The position numbers and the translations under genes were made by a program. DNA of 64,000 bases, from positions 19,407,409-19,471,408 of the forward strand of contig OW203765.1 in the NCBI GenBank assembly GCA_934045905.1, given 5' to 3'. The notes below the pieces were generated by a model. The model was given only the letters and a program-made list of their open reading frames with translations, had not been told where the DNA came from and ran no database searches. Positions 47,619 through 58,600 of this stretch are shown piece after piece; positions within the stretch are counted from its first letter, which is position 1, and the number at the start of each line of letters is the position of its first letter. Origin of the DNA: Leuctra nigra (taxonomy: Eukaryota; Arthropoda; Insecta; Plecoptera; Leuctridae).

Positions 47619-49627
47619 GTCCGCTCCTGCGGTGAGAACCGAGACCTGAGACCAAGTCCGGCACCGAGACTGCTTGACTCGGTGCCAATTGCCGTGTGCA
47701 TAGACAAAATGAGAGGGAGAGAAAGTGGGAGAGAGAGAGGAGAGAATGAGAGAGAGAAATATTATTATTATTATTACATTTTACTCCTAATTTATACCAT
47801 GTGTTTTGTTCTGTTAGTCTTAACATTATTCATTGTTTGGTTGGTTTATCCTTTAACGTGGCTCAGTGGGTAAAACATTTCAATAACTGTCGCTGTGGAG
47901 ACGGTTTCATTCATCAAACGGTTGGACACCGGTGAACTATTTTGATTCTATCTCCTCGGGTGGAAGGACGGATCATGTCCTTCACTAATATCGTGTATCT
48001 AAACGCTCGGAGTGCTTTTGTTGTCGCACGGCCAACTACCTGCAATGCAATATACCTACACTATCATTATTCGTACTCTACTAAATAATAAAGTCAGGTA
48101 TTGCTTCAAGTTTTATTGATACCTACTTTCTTTTAAAGGTAAGGAAAATTTATTTTATATGAAAAGGTAAACTGTGTACATAATGTCGTACTATCTGGTA
48201 CTTTCGGTTGATATTATTTAAAATAACGCTTGAATTTGACAAGCGTGTTGGTTCTGTTTGGTTCTTGCTGGGAGCAAGCTACATCGAGTGCAGACGAAAT
48301 CGAAGCTTCGTTTAGTTCTCGTGGTACAAAATATTGTTACGTTTTCAAATTGCTGCCAATTATTCAGAGAATGTCCATCGAACAAAGACTCGCAGAAGTG
48401 TTGTCAATCTATTTCTCTTTGCCTTTTTATAAGCAGCATTATTAAATCTGCCTGATGGAGATGTTTTCACATAATAAAGGATAAAACACGATTGCTCCAT
48501 CCTTACGAGTTGTTATTCTTCAATTTTACCTGTGAAACCTACTTTTTATTTTACCTATCCTGTATTTTTGGTGTAAGTACTCAACTAAAGCCGAGTACAT
48601 TAGGTTAAATAATACACATAAAATGTTCAAGTATGTGATGCGAAGTTCCAAGAAAACTCCTGAAATTCTGAACTTCAAATAAAACACATTCCAAGTAAAA
48701 GGGACAGAAGAAAGTTCCCACCCTTCGGTTTGGTTTCGCTCAAGTTAAAGTTTGTCCAACATTATTTTTCGGCAAAAAGGAGCCATTTTGCGAAATTGAG
48801 CGGAAAGTGAAATATCAAAACCACAGCCTTCTCGACGGTCACTTCGTTCTCTGGTCCTGTCGACCAAAGTTAAAGCTATGACGGCATCGGTTTCTTGCAC
48901 GGCCGGAAGCGCTACTCTCGGCGGGGTGGCAATAAAATGTACTACAAGGTGTATCTTTGGTCAGTACATTTTATTGCCACCCCGCCGGGAATAGCGCTCC
49001 CGGCCGTGCAAGAAACCGATGACATCATAGCTTGAATCGGCCGTCGACAGGCAGCTACCAGAGAACGAAGTGACTGTCGAGAAGGCTGTTATAGTTGATT
49101 GGATACAAAAGTTTTTGGGAAATTTTTTTTTCTTGCTTTTTTTACTTTTTAAATATCTAGGAACCTACAAGAAAATTTGATTGATTTTTGGGATTAGAAT
49201 TGAATAGGACCTTCAAATGAATCAATAATTTTGTTTTGATTACGCATCACTAAAATTGAGGGACTACTCTACACTTCCTTCGCTCATGAATTGGAGTGGT
49301 TAATTAATCCTACGATCATTAATCTAATCATGTTTGTAATTCCCGCCCGGTATTTTATGCAGTACAATGATGGGCTTGATGATTTGAAATTAATAGTAAA
49401 CTAGGAAATATGTATTCTGGTTCAAATTATTTAAGATCGTTTTGTTATGCTGAGGACTGCAGATATCGCTTTGCAGTGTGTTTGGAATATCTTTAAAAGT
49501 TTCATTTTGACTTACGTTGGAGTTTTGTTTTGGGGCAGAAAGAAAAGAGGTTTCAGGTTAGCCGCCATTTTGAATGGCCACACAAGCTAATCGATCGAGC
49601 TGAAGATTGTTAATAATTCGCTTTACA
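47619..49627. other. eRF3 3' flank and LUC7-like upstream region
   Basis: Starts with the probable eRF3 3' UTR: a purine-rich GAGA tract at 47708-47758, an (ATT)n microsatellite to 47776, and AATAAA at 48087-48092 and 48473-48478. The foldback 48823-49089 lies in the middle. GCCGCCATTTTG at 49562-49573 sits about 60 bases before the LUC7-like start and may belong to its promoter. No gene was seen. Confidence 0.45.
48823..49089. repeat. Foldback element, 267 bp long palindrome
   Basis: ACAGCCTTCTCGAC / GTCGAGAAGGCTGT at the ends; nearly the whole interior pairs, including TGCACGGCCGG with CCGGCCGTGCA and GTACATTTTAT with ATAAAATGTAC. No target duplication was resolved. Confidence 0.65.
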
Positions 49628-52600
49628 ATGACGGCCCACGATCAAATAAGGGCAATGTTGGATCAGCTAATGGGAACAGGACGAAATGGTAAGAATTTAA
49701 TGAAGTTTAAAGTAATGCAACACCGTTCAAATTAAGTCGGAATTTCCATGTAAGTCAAGGATGCCGATTGCTCTCGGTGGATCTTCCATGTTTATTTTTC
49801 ACCCCGACAGCAGGCCCCTCTTACGTTTTTTTAGATTTAAATATCATTCTCTTTGGGATCGTCGATCACTGATTAGTTTAGTAGTAACATTTACATATAC
49901 TTGTCATGTTATTTTCCCTTACATTTTTGGTGCATTTGATTTTTGACCCATTATTGAAGAGGGGCTGTCATTCATGATCACTCACTTTTAATGTCAATAA
50001 TCGGAGCTCAAATCCTTGTGTGACACTATCTTTTGTAGGAATTGGCACTACTAGTAGGTACCTAGGTACATCAGGGGTCGGCATCCTTTTTTGGTCAAGG
50101 AACCAATTTCCCCAAAATTTAAAAAATTATGGCTGTGAATTCGTACGTTCAAACGTACAAATTACCCAAAAAATCGTACGTACAGCTTTTCATTGGTTGC
50201 CACGTGAAGGAGGGCGTGAAGTCTTGAACGTATGAATATTTCCCTGCAATTCGTACGTTTGAACGTACAGGAATACGTTCATACGTATTCAGCTTCATGC
50301 TGTATATTTTCCAGCTAAAAATTGTATTATTATAAATTCACTGCATAATTAAACAAAATAAATGTACCCACTTGGAGGTTCCTCGAACTGAGGAATTCTT
50401 TGCCGCCTTTGATGCACCAATAATGCACATGGTAGGTACTGTCAGGGAAATTAGATGGGTTATACTCTGCCTCTCTCTGACCCATATCATAAACATGTTT
50501 TTATATGGCAGAGAGAGATAGAATGTAGCTATCTAATTTCCTTGACTATACAGCTCAATGGTGGGGTCTATGAAGCGTATTATTATTTTCCGGGCACTCG
50601 CAACACTCTTACTATCACGCACCGGTACGTAGAATTCTACAAAATTCTTTTCACCATACTCGGTTATTGCTGCGGCTACATCTTAGTAGGGTTATTAAAT
50701 CTGTCGCGACTCGTCTAGTTTCACCACTATGTTTACTGTTCAACAAAACGAACTGAACTGAATTCAAGGACTGAAATTATCAAGGATAATTTGATAATTT
50801 CAAGGACATGGAATTATGGGTGGGGTGATGTCATGAACGTACGATGTAAATTTAATTTTTGCCAATTCGTACGTTAGAACGTACGAATATCCACTCCGAA
50901 AAATTATTAGTAATGGTAGAATCAATGTAAACACTGAAAATAATAAATTGCAGTACAATGGCGAAACCTCAGTTTTTGCCCTGTAGGGCATTTTTTTAGA
51001 ATTTCAATAATTTAAAAGTGATTCAGGCAGGGACTCTAAAATAAATACACCAAATCAACAACCTTCCAATTGAATTTCGGAGAATTTTTGGAATTTTTCG
51101 ATTCGAGATCTAAATACTTGGGTAGGGTCACCTGGGGGAAGTGTGAACACTTTTTCCATAGTTTGTTGCAACAATTGTCGTCAAGGATGCATTTTTGCAG
51201 ATATTTACTTATTTTTTTTTTTAACTATTGCACAAACTAATTATCTACATATATTTACTAAAACATGCATAAAATTGCACTATGCAAATAATAAAAAAAA
51301 AAATCAATATATTACTTTCCTGTCACACTTCCCCCGTTAAAATGGGGGAAGTGTGACAGGACCTGGGGGAAGTGTGACACCGAGTTATTTTCATAGCTTA
51401 CAGCATTATATTCAGATGGGGAAAGTGTGGACAGGTTCTCAGTTCTACTATTGTTAATGTCTGATGAAGAAATTTACACATTTAAGTTCACATCTAGCTT
51501 TTATTATGGCTTTTCGAACACGGCTGCAACAGATGCTTCAAATTTATATCTAATCCTACATCCTTGAGTCACAATTGTGGGGGAAGGCAATATACCAATT
51601 ATATTTTCAACCCCAACAAATGAAACATCAGTCTCATCCATGGCAAATAAAGTTTTCTCATCATTGGTGCATTTAAGGGCCATAACGCTAACTTCTGGGT
51701 CAGGTTCATCCAGGTCGGCTGGCCGTTGAATGACGCAAACATAAACATATGGAGATGAAGGTTTAACACTTTTTTTCAAACTTAACAAGAACATAAGTTC
51801 CCGTCTGGAACTCTGTGATATTACAGTTCGATTTAAATTGTATATCTTGAATTTCTTGACCATTCTCTTCTTCATCCGAGACGTTAATAGGTTGTGGGTC
51901 ATCTTCTGATCCAGAGTCAGGAAGAAGTTTTTGTTTCTTTGCTTTTCCTAATCCCTTTTTAAGTTTCCCCTTTGTTGAAGGTTTACTTTTTTCAACTTGC
52001 ACCTTCTTTTTCTCTTTGAGGCTCTTTAGATAAGTATCTTGTGTGATAACTTCTGCTATATCTATCCTCCGTCTTGCTTTTTTGCTTTTTGCTTTTCAAA
52101 GCATTTCACAGCCTTCTGTAAATTCACACTTACCCCAGTTTGAATAAAAGGGCGGGGGAAGTGTGACAGGCTGATTACAGTCAAAACAATGTTAAAAAAA
52201 ATGTTTTTGTTTTCTTTATAGATTCAACTGTTCATCCTTTATAGTTATAATTTTTCTACATACTTGATTTAATATTTGTTATAATTTTAGACAGAATTGT
52301 AATAACAAGATGTAGAATTATGTTTTTCAATTTAAAGTGCATACACTACATTTTGTCTTTAAAAAATGTGTTGCAGTTAACACTGTGTGTCAATTATTTT
52401 TAATCTTATTCATTATCACTTACATTAAACGAAAATATTTTTTTCATTTTTTTCATCTTCTATTATACCATGTATATTAATAGGTGTCACACTTCCCCCG
52501 GTGTCACACTTCCCCCGGGTGACCTTAAATGATAAGGAGCCATTCTAGAACCCCTAAGGAGTCGCAGGTTGCCGACCCCTGACCTAGGTAGGTACAGTGA

Positions 52601-55600
52601 GATTCAGAAGAAAGTGGTCTGAGTGCCCCTATGCACACTGCCTGGCACAGGGGCACTACGACCGCTTTTTTTTCTGAATCTCACTGTATACATACTAAGT
52701 TTAGCGGAATGTATGTTCCATGAACGCAAATTGTTGCGATGTCACATCGCAAAACTATTTCTTGATGCCATGTTGCTGCGATTGTGGATCTCATTTACTG
52801 TGCGACCAACATTGTGTTGTTAATTCGTGTCGTAGAGTTTGCATGCGACACAATTTCGCGTTCATGAAAAACGAGCTTTAAACGTTTATGTTATTATAAT
52901 TTTTTTTTACAGGAGAAAACAACCGCTTTCAAGTGAAGTTTTCTGACCCAAAAGTCTGCAAAAGCTTCCTTCTGGCTTGCTGCCCTCATGAGATTCTGTC
53001 TTCGACGGTAAGTAATTTCATCTGTGCTCGTAATCAAGTCTAATTTGCTTGCTCATCCAAACTGGCTGTATAGCCATTGATACATCTACTAGACCTACGC
53101 CTAACTCTACTTGCTATATGTGAGAGGCTTACGCCAAGCACAACAATTAAATTATTCTCGTTAAGAAAATAATGTAATTATTAAAAAGCGATTTTTACGT
53201 TGGTCCCATTATAATACGTAGACCTATTATTAAAATAAATCAATCAGTAGGTAATGTATCTTGCCTACATTCTTTTCTTTCTGTGATGAAATTAGGTTGT
53301 TGTTGCTTGATATTGCCCAAGTTCTAGTAGTGCTGCCCCATATTTGTTCCAAGTACAACTAAGTTGCAATAAAAATTATGCGTTTTGTCATAACTTATTG
53401 GCGAAACAAGTAATTTTTGTTTATGTTGTACTCTATGTCATTACCAATAAAGTTGTTTCCAAAATATCCATTTAAATTTAAATAATAAATTTTAAATTTT
53501 AACAATTCAAGCTATATTTGGTATGTAGGTTACTAATGCTGTGTTAGTGTTTCACCAACTGAACCTTCCTCTTTTGTCATTTATTTCCAATATAAAGAAA
53601 AAAATTGCAGTGTCCAGTTTGCAATATTATTTTTACTCAAGATTCTTCTTTTAAGAAGTTTTAGAAACAATTTCTTTTTAAATGTTGGGTTAACACAAAC
53701 AATGTCTAAAGGTTCTGACAGTTTGTTCATTCCTCAACTTTCCTTCTAAGTTCACGAAGTTATTTAAAAATTGTGAACAATGTGTAGGGATACCTCCCTA
53801 GCTACCTAAACAAAGAATGTTTAAAGGTACCTACCTACATTTATTTTTGTTGTTTTATTATTAATAAAATAAAACCACCTACCTACCTAATTGAACTAAA
53901 CATAAAATAAAAATATCTTTTAAGTTATGTAGTATATTCTGCATAATGCTGCTAGATCTGGAACACGCTGTAGTGTCGGATATTAGTTCTTAAATCAGTG
54001 TTACTGTTGTGAACATGAAAATGCACTTTGCTTGGAGCTCTTGTTAGTTCTATGGTTTTCTAGGATCTTATTTCTACAGAACACTTTAAACATTGCATCA
54101 CAGGTGAAACACTGGTTTAGGAACTTAAAACATTAATTGTGCCCATTGTTAATAATTCCTCATTATTGGAGTTTAGATGTAAAATATTGTTAAAACTCGT
54201 AAACTTTCCACTTCCAATACAATCAATTTTACATTATCAACAATGAATTGCTATGACATATTTTGTAGACAATTAATTCTAAAAAACTGTAGTTCTTTCC
54301 AGAATTATACTTCCGTTCAAAATGGGGATAAAAACTGTTTGAATTTGAGAGTTTTATAATTTCTGTAAGTACATTATCTGAAATTTTAATCATTGTCTTC
54401 TGATTGCTACTCAAATGAGTTAATTATGATTGGTAGAATCGTCACCGCTAGGTTGCAACGCGTAAGGTACGGTACCCTCAAAAAACAACTAATGTTCATA
54501 GCGCTGTCAACTAGCAGTGGTGGTAAGTTACGCCCCTTGACGATTCAAACAACTATCCCTTTCCCAAGGTAAATCCTCGTAAAGATATCCCACAAAAGTA
54601 TTGCCACGATATCTCGAAGCATATTCCGTGAGTATCGCGACTCTAGAATTGACATAGTCAGCTACGCGCACACGCAGTCGCTTTGTGAGTATTACGATAC
54701 ATTGTAACGAGCTATCGACGATATGCAGGACCACCATCACGAGCGAGGGAGATATCGGTGATGTACACAACACGTATAAGAATTGAATCCATTGACGTAC
54801 AGTTGGTACTACTACTACTACTGCCTTGTGTGAACTGATATCTTTCACCCTCTAGGGCTGTTTAAAGCTCGCTGGTTCAACTACGTCACGAGTGTACAGA
54901 TGAAGTGATGATTGCGTTCGGTCCCGTGTAAGTTTATAAACTGAAAAACAGATCAATTCTTTTTATGTCAGTTATAAATATTAATAATCACTGCCTTTAT
55001 TAGGTTGTTTATTGTATGTTATGTAGGTATCGGTTTTATCTGTAGGACTTACATTTTAATCTTTTTAGCGAGTGTTAACTGGCGTCACTAAAATCACTCG
55101 TTTCTTGTCTGAAACTCCTGAATCCTTGTTCTCAACTCCACTAGTGTGCATCGGAGCAATTCGTCAAGTATTTCACACAGATCAGCTGTCAAATCCCAGA
55201 CCTACGGTCACATTTCACCATCTTCAAAATGTATCAAGAACTTGTTGGAAGTACCTAATCAAAAAATTAATTTAATTGGTTGTTGCTAGATACAAAACTT
55301 ACCTAAACATGATTTCAGATAGTTTAACCAAGCATTGAATATCAATACTTCATGGAATGCTATTTAACCTCTCAGAATTACTTTTCTATTTTTTTCTTGG
55401 CTAAGCAATGCTAGCATATTGCTGAAGCTAAAACTAAAGTATTAAATATTAAATGTTATTGTTTATGTATTTTAGTAGGTACAAACTAGTACACATCCAG
55501 AACAACTGAACGTAAAATCCTTATGCTGCAGTTAGCATTGGAAAAGTGACCAGAATTAGCGGCGTTCTAGAACTCAGCGAAAAATGCAGCGCTGCAGCGA

Positions 55601-58600
55601 GAAAATGGCGTCCTGCTAGATGAATTCTCGCTTAATTTATGAACGATTTGCTTAGTTTTGCTAGATGAATGTGGCGGCAAGATTTTAAAACATGGACGTC
55701 GTTATCAAAGCAAAAATGCAATGAAATATAACGCAATAAACTATGCAATAATACGGCATATTATATTAGAGAAACATATATTTACCTCTCTGATTCATCT
55801 GCATTTCATAAACGACGCATAACTGACAACTTAAAACATTGATACACATATCAACAGAAACAAACGCCGCCATTTTGCATCCATCTAGCGAATAAAGCGA
55901 TGATTTTTGTTGCTAGATCCGCTAGATAGCCGCTATATAGCGCTGAAATTAAGAACACTTTGATGCGCGCAGCAGTCGCTGCAGCGCTGAATAAATGAAC
56001 ACTTTGCTAGATGTCCTCTGCAGCGCTGCATGTTTCGCTGGATTCTAGAACACCGCTATTGAACCCAACAAAATAAATTGGATATGTGACATACTTCACG
56101 AAGAGCTCCTTGGCTTTCGGGACTCGCCACCCCACCCATTGGGCTATTGTAATGTTTCCACCTACATCGGACCATCCACGAGGCGGTCCGATGATGGACC
56201 AGGAAGCTGATTCTTGCTTGTCTGTCTTTCAGCGCATGGATCTTGGAGAATGTCCCAAGATACACGATCTTGCGTTGCGGGCCGACTTTGAGAAGGCCAG
56301 CCACTCCAAGGACTACTTCTACGATCTTGACGTGAGTATTTACAGAACCCCCATTTCACACTTGTGTTGTATATTGTTAGAGATTTTACCTTTAAAACTT
56401 AAAATTATGCATTTAAGTAGCTTTTAAATATAAAATACCTACTCGAAATATTGGTGCGTGCGTCTTAAAGGGTGGCAACGGTCGTAATCTTAAAAAGGAC
56501 TACATTTCCATAACACCATGTTAATAGGTAATACATAAGCGTAAATGTGCCTAAGGTACTTCAATAAACAAAAATAATTGTTGAGTAGACTGCATCTAAA
56601 GCGCTGAGAATTTTCGCTTATACGATGAACTTTTCTTGAGCGGTGCTGTACAGCGAGCGAGTAGGCGTGCAAGCAAGTAGGCAGATTTTGCAGATGCATC
56701 TCTCTCTCTCACATTCCTCAGTAGTCGAGTTATGAATGACTGACGAATGACACATTCAACACAACCATTGAAATATTTATATTAGGACATTTAAAGTTTC
56801 AAGTGTCCACGACCCAACGGCGTCTTATTTTTAATTATCGCTGAGTGCGCAGTCAAAACAAGGCATCGTGTATCCAGGGCTGCCACTTAGTCACTTTTAT
56901 CACTTAAAGTTACTTTTTTGGTCTCCAGTCACTTTTATTTACTTTTTTACATGATTAGTCACTTTTCTCCCTTTTTTCGGATATCTAGAGTGAAAACTGG
57001 GAAATAGTATATAAAAAAAAATTAAATTCAAAATACACCTCAGAACATCTCAAAATTGATTTCAGAGTGACAAAAAACCATAAACGCCCTGCGGGGCAAG
57101 GTTTTTGGGGCATGCCCTACACCTTGTTGTGGAGTGAAAACTGAGAAAAATTTAAAAACTGAAATACACCTTAGAACGTCTCAAAATTGAGTGTCAAAAA
57201 CCAAAAAACGCCCTGCGAGCACTGTGCGCATTAACGCGTTGCAAATTTTGTTCCTTCACTTGCCCCCCCTGGCAGAAATCCTGCCAGTACACCATCCCCC
57301 CATGGACTGACTTCCAATTTGACTACTGGTGGGTCCAAAATGTCAACCAAAAGGTCTTCCGAGTTATGAACATGCAGCTTGTTAAAGAGTTTACGACTAT
57401 TGACGATTCTGCCGTGAAATTATAGAAAATTTGTCACTTTTCAGTTACTTTTTCTGTACATTTTTGTCACTTTTCCCACTTTTTCCTTAATTTTAGTCAC
57501 TTAAATCACTTTTTTGGAGGATCTTGGTCAGTGGCAGCCCTGGTATCGAGGAGGCGGAGAGATTACTCAGCGCTGAATCTGTACCATAAAAAGTGCAGCA
57601 TTCTCGGTTTATCAACCTAGTAATTATTTAATTACAGCTCAATGGTCAGAGCTACAGAAATTTTGCGGAGAGGTAAAATAAAGAAAACATTCCGCTTAAT
57701 ATATATCAGGGCTTCGTTTTTTTCTTTCTATTTTGGTTCTCCTACGTTCCCAACGGACATTTTGTGCCCAGCTTATTCCTTATAGGACTAAAATCCTTTG
57801 CATAGTTGCGATTAAAATCACGTTTTTCGGTCTCCTGCTTTCACTATCATTAATAGAATTGAACCCTTCGCGTATGTCTTAAAGATATATATAATATATT
57901 TAGGAATTATAGTAAATTTTTAGTTTTTGACCGTTGCCCCCCTTTAAATGCTGGTTATGTTCGAGTAATTACGGTATTGTCTATATGTGATTATTTAAGG
58001 ACAATAAATACCTTCTCTAAACAATATAGAATATTTTAAAGGGCTGATGTGTTATCAATTTTGAAAATTTGACTAAATGAGTAAGTCTTTGCCTATTTAT
58101 TTGAGATGGAACTAACTCGATTGAAATGATAACACATAAATGTCTATATTTTAATCAACAATAGATTCCTATTTCCACCAATTCAATTATAATACTAATA
58201 GACTTTTCAATTTCCTTTAGGCAATGGAACATCTGCAGGCATTCATCGCCGACTGCGACCGTCGCACGGAGCTGGCCAAGCAACGTCTGGCCGAGACGCA
58301 GGAGGAGCTGTCGGCCGAGGTGGCTCAGAAGGCCAACAAGGTGCACGAGTTGGCCGAGGCCATCGGCAAGAAGCTGGCCAAAGCCGAGCAGCTCGGAGCC
58401 GAGGGGTTCGTCGAGGAGAGCATGAAGCTCATGGAGGAGGTGCGTTTAAAACGGAGTTCTTGTCGTGAGCGCTTGCTCAGTTTGTGTGACCTTGCTCTTT
58501 TATAAATAGAGAGTGCTTTATTTATGTGATTCACTGTACGGCCACCTGCAGATGAAAGGTAAACCCTCATTCATCCCCCACTGCATTCAAACAACTTTTC

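Larger units (their letters stand above)
50072..52581. mobile_element. hAT-type element filling LUC7-like intron 1
   Basis: Ends CAGGGGTCGGCATCCTTTTT / AGGTTGCCGACCCCTG, the CAGGGGTCGGC terminus being characteristic of hAT elements. The flanks do not show a clean 8-bp duplication (ACCTAGGTA recurs but is offset by 3 bases at the left). No transposase remains. It contains a pogo-like element (51125-52525), a small hairpin (50441-50546) and reiterated TTCGTACGTT...AACGTAC palindromes. Confidence 0.75.
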
